From Thermoanaerobaculaceae bacterium (GTDB lineage: Bacteria; Acidobacteriota; UBA4820), in NCBI GenBank assembly GCA_012798145.1, contig JAAZNT010000028.1, forward strand, positions 1 to 9,951: DNA of 9,951 bases, read 5' to 3'. Below the pieces are notes generated by a model. It made no database searches. It worked only from the letters and a program-made list of their open reading frames with translations, and was not told the origin of the DNA. Positions 1 to 7,180 of the stretch are shown one piece after another; within the stretch, counting starts at the first letter, position 1; every line of letters starts with the position of its first letter. A program made the translations under genes and the position numbers.

Positions 1-754
1 CACTATCATCTCTGTGAATATTAACACAGATTTTTGCTCTCCTCTGGTAATTAGCAATTTCAAAATGAGAAACCCGCTTTGCTATCCAGTTGATTTTTCC
101 AACATTCACTTTTAGGTCTGTCAAAGAAAACCCTGTTGAACCTATGAAGAAAATCTTCTTATTTTTTGCTATGGAACTTTTCCCTATTTTTTCAACAATT
201 TCTCTTCTTTTAAAATATCTATTGCTTATTGATCCAGAAATAAATATATCGATATCCTTTTCCTCTGTTGAAGGAAAATAAACCTCATCATCATACCCAA
301 GAGGTAGCCAACAGGAATTATTTTTGTATAATGAACAATCCTTTTTATCAGCACAGAATATAAAATCCGATATATCAGCACACTGCTTCTGAATAGTAGA
401 ATCTATTAAAGGATCATATAAATATGTGAAAAGATTGCATTTTCTTCTATTTAAAGTATTTAAATTTTTTTCTTCAATCTCATTACCCCTCATAATCAAA
501 ACAAATGAAAAGCCACCATCCGAAATTTCTTGTCCATATTTTTCAACTGTTTTGTTAAAAAGCAGTTTTATCTCTTTTTGATACCCAGGGTCAGCAATCC
601 TGTGATAAATTCTTTCAATTAAAGAATGTTTATTAGAAAAAATAGTCTCATCATAGGTTTCAAGAAGACAAATGAAACCAAGATTTTCAAATCCCTTCTT
701 AAGACCAAAGGGTATTCCCCCTGCTTCTTGGGCAATTATCAATATAGGCTTCAT
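1..754 (-). CDS. CgeB-like family 1 glycosyltransferase, 3' end missing
   Basis: This is the N-terminal 251 residues of a gene that runs off the left edge with no stop. The product looks like a soluble GT-B glycosyltransferase of the CgeB/YkvP-related type found in surface-glycan clusters. It begins with a Rossmann-type strand (KPILIIAQEAGG, residues 2-13). The segment WLPLGYDDEVYF (149-160) followed by a strand DIDIFISGS (167-175) and a basic RREIVEKI stretch resembles the inter-domain linker and start of the sugar-nucleotide domain in that family. The last visible residues (YQRRAKICVNIHRDD, 236-250) match the family's usual region just before the donor-site loop. There is no membrane segment or signal peptide. 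The ATG at 754 is the only plausible start, because an in-frame TGA lies at 784-782 and no other start codon lies between. No good Shine-Dalgarno precedes it. Donor, acceptor and linkage cannot be read. The family call is from motif memory, not a search. Confidence 0.72.
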   Translation of the reverse strand, partial: MKPILIIAQEAGGIPFGLKKGFENLGFICLLETYDETIFSNKHSLIERIYHRIADPGYQKEIKLLFNKTVEKYGQEISDGGFSFVLIMRGNEIEEKNLNTLNRRKCNLFTYLYDPLIDSTIQKQCADISDFIFCADKKDCSLYKNNSCWLPLGYDDEVYFPSTEEKDIDIFISGSISNRYFKRREIVEKIGKSSIAKNKKIFFIGSTGFSLTDLKVNVGKINWIAKRVSHFEIANYQRRAKICVNIHRDDS

Positions 755-808
755 TAGCGGATATTTATAACAATTTTGTTTTCAATATTAACCATCATAA
801 TTAACATT
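755..808. other. only intergenic gap (54 bases), no clear signal
   Basis: This AT-rich spacer separates the amidotransferase stop from the last glycosyltransferase. On the minus strand it contains TTGAAA and TATAAA, but they are only about 10 bases apart, so they do not make a sigma-70 promoter. There is no GC-rich inverted repeat followed by a T-run, so no intrinsic terminator either. I infer that transcription reads through into the gene at 754. Confidence 0.6.
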
Positions 809-2791
809 CTATGAAATGTTTTCCCAAAATAAAATATTTATGTGTTTCCAGTTGATTAAACTATTTTCTTTTTTTATTTTTTCAGTATCTAAAAATTTTG
901 ACTTTAAATCATAAATTGCACTTGCATTTTGTTGGAGAAAATATTGAATCCATTCTCTCTCCGGAGTTTCAAAACCCATTTTATCTTTTCTCCAACAAAT
1001 TTCTTTAGGCAATAACTTCTCGCTCGCTTTTCTTAGGATAAATTTCTGCCATCCACAAGAAATCTTGCAATATGATGGCAACGAAACAACTCTATCAATA
1101 AGATTTATATCATCAGCAAATGGTGTTCGGCTTTCAATTGAAAAAGCCATCGAATTTTTGTCTTCGTATCTCAATAACGCTCTTAACTGCCCACCGCAAA
1201 AATCGCTTTGAAGTTTTTTGTTAAGAGAAAATAGAGTTTTTTTTAATTCTTGTGCTTCTGTATAAACTTCTTTACGATAATCATTAAAAAAATCTTTCTT
1301 TATGAATCTTGGCTCTTTGAAAATTCTTTTTCTTATATTAACAGTGTCATTTAAAAAAAATGCTTTAATAGGTTCTTTCAATAATCCTTTGAAGATAGAT
1401 AATGGTGATACTCCTCTTTTTGAAATAGCATAATATATTTCTTTTGAAAAGATTTGGGGCTTAAACTTGGAAATGCTTTGAATCAAATAATTATTAAAAT
1501 AGTTTAAATACCCTCCGAACAATTCATCGGCGCCTTGTCCATCAAGAAGAACTGTAATGCCATTTTCTCGGGCAAGTTTCATAACCCTATATTGTGCATA
1601 AACGCTCGTTGAACTAAATGGCTCTTCTTGAACCTGAATTAACTTTCCTACATCATCTAAAAATTCCTCTTTTTGCGGATATACAAACTTAGAATCAAAC
1701 TGATATTTGCTTTTGAGAATCTCAACAAAACGACTTTCATCATATTTTTTATTGTTATATGCAGCAGTAAATGTTTTTTGCAAATTTTTTAGTTGAAAAT
1801 TTTGATGTTGATTCCCGTCACTTAAAATCCTGTTAACATTTGCTACTATTGTAGAAGAATCAAGTCCGCCGCTTAAGCAAGAGCCGATAGCCACATCGCT
1901 TCTAAGCCTTATTCTGATCGATTCTTCGATCAGTTTTGAAATTTCATTCGCCTCTTCATTTATAGATACTATTTTTTCTTCTTGTTTACCAAAATAGTCG
2001 CATTCCCAATATTTTCTTATTGTAAGAATGCCATCAAAATTAACTATGATGTTATGAGCAGGAGGCAGTTCATAAATCTCTTTATAGAAAGTTTCCTCAG
2101 TATGATTTGTCTTTCTTAAAACAAGATAATCCCAAACAATTTTTTCATTATGATTGAAATCTCTTATTGCTTTCAATGCTCTAATTTCTGAAGCAAAGAC
2201 AAACTCTTTTTTATCATTAAAATAATAGAATGGCTTAACACCGCTTCTGTCTCTGGAACAAAAGATTGCTTTCTTTTTAAGATCAAGAATTGCAAAAGCC
2301 CACATTCCGTTAAACTTTTCCACACATCTTTCACCCCATTCTTCATAAGAATGCACTATTGTTTCAGCATCGGTCTTTGAAACGAAAGTATGCCCTTTCT
2401 CTAAAAGTTCAGCTTTTAATTCAATATAATTATAAATTTCTCCATTAAAAATAAGCCATATTGTTCCATTTTCATTACACATTGGCTGATGACCCAAAGG
2501 AGATAAATCTATTATTGAAAGTCTTCTATGCCCAAACAATAGGATTGGATTAGGCAAATTCTCTTTACCTTGAACCAACGACTTGGATGGCGAGTAGAGA
2601 AAATCTCTTCCTATTGTTTCTTGGGGTGTATCATTGCCAAAATATATTTCAGTTTGATTTTTGTCTAAGTCAAATGAAAGATATCCTTCATCATCTGGAC
2701 CTCTATGTTTGAGAGTTGAGTTCATTTTTAATATTTTTAAATAGTCCTGTTTTTTGCCGTTAAAACCAACCAAGCCACAAATTCCGCACAT
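809..2791 (-). CDS. asnB: asparagine synthetase (glutamine-hydrolysing)-like amidotransferase
   Basis: The gene encodes 660 residues with the two-domain class II architecture. In the family, the N-terminal Ntn glutaminase releases ammonia from glutamine, and a C-terminal ATP-pyrophosphatase domain adenylates a carboxylate and amidates it. The nucleophile Cys2 follows Met1 (MCGICGLVGF). Other glutaminase motifs are HRGPDDEG (29-36), HRRLSIIDLSPLG (88-100), FNGEIYN (115-121) and TDAET (140-144). The PP-loop is SGGLDSS (307-313), and LDGQGADELFGGY (416-428) and ESRTPFADD further on are also conserved. The domain set is intact. About 40 extra residues lie between the HRGPDDEG and HRRLSI motifs compared with E. 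coli AsnB; I recall similar insertions in homologues from glycan clusters. The start overlaps the upstream stop as TAATG, with AAGG seven bases ahead. The family is known both to make free asparagine and, in O-antigen clusters (WbpS-type proteins), to amidate sugar carboxylates. The setting favours the latter, but the sequence alone does not decide. Confidence 0.9.
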   Translation of the reverse strand: MCGICGLVGFNGKKQDYLKILKMNSTLKHRGPDDEGYLSFDLDKNQTEIYFGNDTPQETIGRDFLYSPSKSLVQGKENLPNPILLFGHRRLSIIDLSPLGHQPMCNENGTIWLIFNGEIYNYIELKAELLEKGHTFVSKTDAETIVHSYEEWGERCVEKFNGMWAFAILDLKKKAIFCSRDRSGVKPFYYFNDKKEFVFASEIRALKAIRDFNHNEKIVWDYLVLRKTNHTEETFYKEIYELPPAHNIIVNFDGILTIRKYWECDYFGKQEEKIVSINEEANEISKLIEESIRIRLRSDVAIGSCLSGGLDSSTIVANVNRILSDGNQHQNFQLKNLQKTFTAAYNNKKYDESRFVEILKSKYQFDSKFVYPQKEEFLDDVGKLIQVQEEPFSSTSVYAQYRVMKLARENGITVLLDGQGADELFGGYLNYFNNYLIQSISKFKPQIFSKEIYYAISKRGVSPLSIFKGLLKEPIKAFFLNDTVNIRKRIFKEPRFIKKDFFNDYRKEVYTEAQELKKTLFSLNKKLQSDFCGGQLRALLRYEDKNSMAFSIESRTPFADDINLIDRVVSLPSYCKISCGWQKFILRKASEKLLPKEICWRKDKMGFETPEREWIQYFLQQNASAIYDLKSKFLDTEKIKKENSLINWKHINILFWENIS

Positions 2792-4668
2792 TATTCTACC
2801 TTACTGATTGAGTATTTAGGTATTATTTTTTTAAAACTCTCTTTTATTTCTGAAGGAGATAGATTTTGAATTGATCCTCTTAAAAAGTTTAATTCAGAAA
2901 TTAGGTTGTCTGGCATAAAACTTTTTGCGGTGAGTATTTTAGCCCTTACTGCCTGCGTCTTTTCTTCCTGCTCAGTCATTAAATCCTCGTGAAGTTTTTC
3001 ACCCGGCCTTAAGCCAGTAAAAATAATTTTGATATCCTGCTCTGGAATCAACCCCGACATCGTAATCATATGCCTTGCCAAATCAACTATCTTTATTTGC
3101 TCTCCCATATCAAGAACGCACAATTCACCATATTTACCAAGTCCGGCGAGAAGAACCAGCCCGACTGCTTCCTCAATTGTCATAAAGTATCTTTTAATTT
3201 CTGGATGGGTGACTGTTACTGGACCACCTTTGGCAATTTGTCTTTTGAACAGTGGAACAACTGATCCTGCGCTTCCGAGAACATTTCCAAACCTTACTGC
3301 ACAAAAATGGGTTTTTCCGAGTTTCGCTTTTTCTCTGACAATAAACTCCCCTATCCTTTTAGTAACACCCATAACGCTGGTGGGATTAACCGCTTTATCT
3401 GTTGAAATGAAGACAAACTTTTCTGCTCCGCAATTTAAAGCCATATCAGCAACATTTTCTGTTCCAAAAATATTGTTTTTGACTGCTTCTTCGGGAGCGA
3501 TCTCCATCAATGGAACATGCTTATGCGCGGCTGCGTGCAAAACATCTTGAGGTTTATATTTTTCTCCAAGATAAAACATTTTTTCCCTATCCCTGATGTC
3601 AGCAACTTCGGGAAAAATATCAATATCGGGATATTTTTCTTTTAAATCTCTATAAAGAAAGTAGAGTTCATTTTCGTTAATATCAACAAGAATTATCTTT
3701 TTAGAGCCATATTTCGCCAACTGCCTTGATATTTCGCTTCCAATTGAGCCAGCCCCGCCTGTAACTAATGCAACCCTTCCTTCAACGAGATTTCTGACTT
3801 CTTTTTCTTCAAAAGGAACGCTTTCTCTCGGCAGAAGGTCTTCAGGCTGAAGGTCTTGAAGCATCGATGCGCTCACCTTATCTTGAAGATAGGCAAAGGA
3901 TACGGGAAGAACTTTGTATCTTAATTTTAAATCTTTGCATTTGTCAAGAATTTCTTTTACTTTCTTTGATTCAAGTTTGGGTATCGCTATCAAAATGTCT
4001 GTAACTTTATGCTTTCTGGCGATTTCAGAAAGCTCAGCAATTGTTCCAATAACCTTATGCCCGCTCAATATTTTTCCCACTTTTCTGGTATCGTCGTCTA
4101 TGAAACCTACAACTTTATATGAGTGTTCTCCAGACCTTCTTAGATCTCTTAAAAGAAGTTCTCCCGCGCTTCCAGCTCCAATTATGAGAGTCCGGCGAAT
4201 ATTTTTTCCCTTTGACCTCTCAAACTCGATCAGAGCATAGTTTAAAAATCGCGGGAAAAATCTGTATCCGCCGAAAAGAACAGAGGTAATGAAGAATTCA
4301 AGAGCCACCACCGACCTTGGCGGATGGGGCTGTTGAGCAAAAACAACTAATGAAAGAAAAATTAGCGTTCCTAATAATGTTCCAACCGCCAATCTTAATG
4401 CGTCGTGGAATCCCGCATATCTGAAAGACCATCTGTGAATCTGCGAGATAAATATTGCAAAGACTCTTGCTATTAACAAAAAAGGAAGCAATTTGAAAAA
4501 ATTCTGCCATTCTTCTTCTGGCAATTTTCCTTCAAATCTGAGTTGATATGATGCAAAGAAAGAAAAAGTAACAAGAGATATGTCAATGAAAAAAAGAAAA
4601 ACATATCTTAAAATAGGATTTTCATAAATTCTTGAATAAATTTCCTTTTTTTCAACTTCTTCAGCCAT
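2791..4668 (-). CDS. membrane-anchored NDP-sugar 4,6-dehydratase (WbpM/PglF/CapD type)
   Basis: Large inner-membrane member of the extended SDR family. Known relatives (WbpM, PglF) convert UDP-GlcNAc to UDP-2-acetamido-2,6-dideoxy-4-keto-hexose. Numbering here is from the longest reading (first Met at 4695). Four hydrophobic helices cover roughly residues 28-150. A CoA-binding-like Rossmann domain follows (LIIGAGSAGE, 170-179), then the catalytic SDR domain with the NAD(P) loop VTGGAGSIGS (311-320). The active-site stretch STDKAVNPTS-VMGVTKR (431-447) has Met442 where classical SDRs have Tyr, with Lys446 conserved. This MxxxK form is known from WbpM and PglF. LRPGEKLHE (562-570) is also typical. 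I place the start at the ATG at 4668 (625 aa, MAEEVEKKE), because AAGGA lies seven bases ahead and it overlaps the upstream stop as ATGGCTGA. The earlier in-frame ATGs at 4695 and 4692 would force a longer overlap. Product stereochemistry cannot be read from sequence. Confidence 0.93.
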   Translation of the reverse strand: MAEEVEKKEIYSRIYENPILRYVFLFFIDISLVTFSFFASYQLRFEGKLPEEEWQNFFKLLPFLLIARVFAIFISQIHRWSFRYAGFHDALRLAVGTLLGTLIFLSLVVFAQQPHPPRSVVALEFFITSVLFGGYRFFPRFLNYALIEFERSKGKNIRRTLIIGAGSAGELLLRDLRRSGEHSYKVVGFIDDDTRKVGKILSGHKVIGTIAELSEIARKHKVTDILIAIPKLESKKVKEILDKCKDLKLRYKVLPVSFAYLQDKVSASMLQDLQPEDLLPRESVPFEEKEVRNLVEGRVALVTGGAGSIGSEISRQLAKYGSKKIILVDINENELYFLYRDLKEKYPDIDIFPEVADIRDREKMFYLGEKYKPQDVLHAAAHKHVPLMEIAPEEAVKNNIFGTENVADMALNCGAEKFVFISTDKAVNPTSVMGVTKRIGEFIVREKAKLGKTHFCAVRFGNVLGSAGSVVPLFKRQIAKGGPVTVTHPEIKRYFMTIEEAVGLVLLAGLGKYGELCVLDMGEQIKIVDLARHMITMSGLIPEQDIKIIFTGLRPGEKLHEDLMTEQEEKTQAVRAKILTAKSFMPDNLISELNFLRGSIQNLSPSEIKESFKKIIPKYSISKVE

Positions 4669-5341
4669 TTTTCCATCCTTCATAAATTTCATCAATATCA
4701 GGAGGTGGATTAAGTTTTGGAAAGATTACGCCTAACAGAGTTCTTGTAATTATCTTTACATCATAAAAAATTCCTCTTTTTTTAATATAATCCAAGTATC
4801 CATCTGCTTTATACTTTGAAAGATACTTTGAATAAAATTCTTCTGGTGATTCCGCTTTCTGAAGAAGTTCCTCTTCGTTCCTCAACTTTAAAGTTACTGG
4901 GTCAGTAATTCCCGGTCTGACTTTTAAAATTACTTTCCATAAATCAGGATTTAATTCAACATATTCTTTGACTTCAGGCCTTGGCCCAACCAGAGCCATT
5001 TCCCCTTTCAGCACATTTATTAGTTGAGGAAATTCATCAAGTTTGCTCTTCCTTAAAATTTTGCCAATTGGAGTTATACGCACATCATTTTTTGTTGTTA
5101 TTTTGGGACCATCATTGTCTGCCTTCATTGTCCTAAATTTGAAGAGGACAAATTCTTTGCCATTCAATCCAACTCTCTTTTGCTTAAAAAATATTGGACC
5201 TTTTGAGGTCAACTTTATCAAAACAGAAACCAGCAGCAATAAAGGAGACAAAAGAAAAAGCCCCAGAAAAGCCGCAATAATGTTTACCCAAACGGGAAGT
5301 CCCTCTTTAGTTTCTATATTCTTCGCAGATTCTTCTGACAT
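4661..5341 (-). CDS. monotopic phosphoglycosyl transferase (bacterial sugar transferase, PglC/WbaP catalytic type)
   Basis: Initiating enzyme of glycan assembly: in the family it transfers a sugar-1-phosphate from an NDP-sugar to undecaprenyl phosphate at the inner face of the membrane. Numbering is from the TTG at 5347. A single hydrophobic re-entrant helix (about 20-47, containing a Pro near its middle) is followed by SKGPIFFKQKRVG (48-60) and KFRTM (70-74). The catalytic Asp-Glu dyad is D104-E105 in KLDEFPQL, then LVGPRPE (119-125) and RPGITDP. At about 226 residues it is the small, PglC-like form without the extra N-terminal membrane helices of WbaP/PssY. The ATG at 5341 is preferred over the TTG two codons earlier. 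It overlaps the aminotransferase by 35 bases with no clear Shine-Dalgarno, so translational coupling is likely. The neighbouring aminotransferase and dehydratase suggest, but do not prove, that the first sugar is an amino-dideoxyhexose. Confidence 0.93.
   Translation of the reverse strand: MSEESAKNIETKEGLPVWVNIIAAFLGLFLLSPLLLLVSVLIKLTSKGPIFFKQKRVGLNGKEFVLFKFRTMKADNDGPKITTKNDVRITPIGKILRKSKLDEFPQLINVLKGEMALVGPRPEVKEYVELNPDLWKVILKVRPGITDPVTLKLRNEEELLQKAESPEEFYSKYLSKYKADGYLDYIKKRGIFYDVKIITRTLLGVIFPKLNPPPDIDEIYEGWKNG
4676..4680 (-). promoter_or_regulatory. ribosome binding site of the 4,6-dehydratase
   Basis: AAGGA lies seven bases upstream of the ATG at 4668, inside the 3' end of the phosphoglycosyl transferase gene. 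It decides the start of the dehydratase in favour of the internal Met over the ATG 27 bases earlier. Confidence 0.6.
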
Positions 5342-6488
5342 TTTCAATCACATAATCAATCTCTTCATCTTTCAAGTCTGGAAATATTGGAAGACTTATC
5401 AACCGATAATAAACCTTTGATGCTGTTTCAAAATCTGATTCTTCGTATCCATAAACTTTTTTGTAATAAGGATGCATATGAAGCGGCATCCAATGGACAG
5501 AAGTCAAAACTCCTCTTTCTTTAAGTTTGTCTATGAATTCGCTCCTGTTGATGGATAATTTTTCAAGATTCAGTTTAATATAATAAAGGTGCCAACTATG
5601 AATTCTATTTATGTCCTCAGGAGGTAATTCAATTTCTTCAATGCTCTTCATTCCTTCGTTATATTTTTTTGCAACCTCTTCTCTCTTTTTTCTAAAAAGT
5701 TCTGCTTTCTTTAATTGATGAATTCCAATCGAGGCGGCGACATCGGTGAGGTTGTATTTGAACCCCGGCGCTACAATTTCATAATACCAGTTTCCAGAAG
5801 ATGAAAATCTTTTCCAGGCATCTTTTGATATGCCGTGAAGAGACATAATTCTCATTCTTTCCGCCAGTTCTTCTCTGTGAGTTGTCGCCATCCCCCCTTC
5901 GCCTGTTGTTATTGTTTTATTTGCATAAAAAGAAAAACAGGTAACTTCGGAATCGCCAGAACCGCATATCTTCCATTCATCTTTTTCTGATTTTCTCCAA
6001 CCAGCAGGAAAACTGTGTGCGGCGTCTTCAACAACCCATAAATTGTGCTTTTTGGCAAATTTATTTACCTCCTCCATATTCACCATCATTCCGCCAATAT
6101 GAACAGGAATAATTCCAACAACTCTCTTCCTGCATTTTTTTAATCTTTCTTCTGCATCAGCAAGGTCAATGTGAAGCGTATCGGGATGCACATCCACCAA
6201 AACAGGTTCTGCATTAAGATATCTTACAACCTCTGCTGTTGCCGCAAATGTCATTGTGGGAACAAGAACCGCCTCGTCGCTCTGGAGATGAAGCGCTTCA
6301 AGAGCGAGGTGAAGAGCAGCAGTGCAGGAATTTACAGCGACGGCAAAAGGAGCATTCACTGCTTTAGCAAACTCTTCTTCAAATTTTTTCGTTTTTGGCC
6401 CTGTTGTCAGCCAGCCAGATTTAAGAGTATCCAAAACCTCTTCTGTTTCTTCCGCACCAATTATCGGCCTAAAAAACGGAACTTTCAT
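5307..6488 (-). CDS. DegT/DnrJ/EryC1/StrS-family PLP-dependent sugar aminotransferase
   Basis: About 393 residues, normal full length for this family. The known reaction is transfer of an amino group, usually from glutamate, to a keto-sugar nucleotide. Numbering is from the GTG at 6494. LKSGWLTTGP (24-33) forms the typical N-terminal substrate/PLP region. NSCTAALHLAL (55-65) binds the PLP phosphate, and VPTMTFAATAEVV (78-90) follows. VVEDAAHSF (154-162) carries Asp157, expected to contact the pyridine nitrogen. Lys193 in FYANKTITTGEGG is the predicted Schiff-base lysine. GFKYNLTDVAASIG and the late SVHWMPLH segment are also family-typical. The start is the ATG at 6488, five bases after a perfect TAAGGAG; the GTG at 6494 abuts that site and is unlikely. 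The probable substrate is the 4-keto sugar from the 4,6-dehydratase two genes downstream, as with PglF/PglE. C3-acting family members exist and cannot be excluded. Confidence 0.93.
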   Translation of the reverse strand: MKVPFFRPIIGAEETEEVLDTLKSGWLTTGPKTKKFEEEFAKAVNAPFAVAVNSCTAALHLALEALHLQSDEAVLVPTMTFAATAEVVRYLNAEPVLVDVHPDTLHIDLADAEERLKKCRKRVVGIIPVHIGGMMVNMEEVNKFAKKHNLWVVEDAAHSFPAGWRKSEKDEWKICGSGDSEVTCFSFYANKTITTGEGGMATTHREELAERMRIMSLHGISKDAWKRFSSSGNWYYEIVAPGFKYNLTDVAASIGIHQLKKAELFRKKREEVAKKYNEGMKSIEEIELPPEDINRIHSWHLYYIKLNLEKLSINRSEFIDKLKERGVLTSVHWMPLHMHPYYKKVYGYEESDFETASKVYYRLISLPIFPDLKDEEIDYVIENVRRICEEYRN

Positions 6489-6490
6489 TT

Positions 6491-7180
6491 TCACTCCTTA
6501 ATAAAAACTCCTATTAAATGTGTTCTTAAAAAAGGAAAACTCTCCAAGAAAGACGCCAAAAGAAAACTTACCGGTGCAACCATTCGGGATATTGGGGGAG
6601 CAAGAGTTGTTCTTTTTAAAAAGCCTTTCATTTCTGGAAAGAGTTTTAAAACATCACTTTTCTTTAAACCTTTTACATTGGGATTGTGGGGATTATCAAA
6701 GGCAAAATCATAATAAAGAAAAACCCCTCCTTTTTTTAAAACTCTTTTTATTTCGCTTGCAATATCACTTCTCATCTTTTCCTCTAATATAGATGTAAAA
6801 AGAGTTGAAGCGAGAATTAAATCAAAAAAATCATTCTCAAACGGCATATTGGAGGCATCTCCAACGAATAAATTTGCTTTAGGCAAAATCGCTCTTGCCT
6901 TCACTGCCCTTTCTTCATCAAGTTCTATTCCGTATAAATTTTCCTCCCTAACTCCCCAACTAATCAAGGTCCCAAGCCATCCTAAACTGCCATATCCAAC
7001 TTCACAACATTTACTTTCATTGTTTGGGAAAACATTTTTCTCGTAAAGCAATTCAATTGCAGTTTTTTCCCTTGAAAACCTTGTATGAAGAGCAGATGGA
7101 TTCCAAATAGCATACCTATCCTCAGGTATTTCTCTTCTTCTTCTTTTATACTCTTTTATTATCCTTTCTTTTTCATTCAT
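6491..7180 (-). CDS. class I SAM-dependent methyltransferase
   Basis: A soluble protein of 229 residues with a Rossmann-fold methyltransferase core of the Methyltransf_11 type. Motif I is CEVGYGSLGW (59-68), with G-Y-G-S-L-G in place of the commonest GxGxG. The acidic end of strand 2 is IELD (85-88). GDASNMPF (107-114) is the adenine-side loop, FDLILAS (119-125) is motif IV, and EIKRVLKKGG (143-152) is the usual post-core helix. The basic N-terminus with DRYAIWNPSALHTRFSRE (21-38) resembles that of methyltransferases I associate with polysaccharide clusters. The start shares an ATGA overlap with the upstream GT2 gene and has no separate Shine-Dalgarno. It ends two bases before the aminotransferase start. 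From context it probably O- or N-methylates a sugar or caps a chain. The acceptor is unknown and the sequence gives no direct clue. Confidence 0.85.
   Translation of the reverse strand: MNEKERIIKEYKRRRREIPEDRYAIWNPSALHTRFSREKTAIELLYEKNVFPNNESKCCEVGYGSLGWLGTLISWGVREENLYGIELDEERAVKARAILPKANLFVGDASNMPFENDFFDLILASTLFTSILEEKMRSDIASEIKRVLKKGGVFLYYDFAFDNPHNPNVKGLKKSDVLKLFPEMKGFLKRTTLAPPISRMVAPVSFLLASFLESFPFLRTHLIGVFIKE
6494..6500 (-). promoter_or_regulatory. strong ribosome binding site of the aminotransferase
   Basis: TAAGGAG sits five bases before the ATG at 6488 and overlaps the last codons of the methyltransferase gene. It is the best Shine-Dalgarno match in the window. It fixes the start at 6488 and suggests that the aminotransferase is translated well on its own, not only by coupling. 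Confidence 0.75.

Noticed and set aside
90..281. 63-codon plus-strand open frame near the left edge
   Set aside because: It lies antisense within the continuous 251-codon glycosyltransferase frame and shows no motif of its own.
755..808. Possible promoter (TTGAAA and TATAAA on the minus strand) before the last glycosyltransferase
   Set aside because: The two hexamers are only about 10 bases apart rather than 16-18. Such words are expected by chance in AT-rich DNA.
862..890. A-rich runs in the amidotransferase gene as a frameshift or slippage site
   Set aside because: The frame is continuous through them to a normal C-terminus, and no alternative frame continues with a recognisable protein.
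3029..3550. 173-codon open frame on the plus strand inside the dehydratase gene
   Set aside because: It is antisense to the catalytic SDR domain. The translation is low-complexity and Ser/Thr/Ile-rich with no family motif and no ribosome binding site, while the minus strand gives a clear conserved protein.
6171..6713. 180-codon plus-strand open frame spanning the aminotransferase/methyltransferase junction
   Set aside because: It is a shadow of two well-supported minus-strand genes, rich in Lys/Phe/Cys with no recognisable domain.
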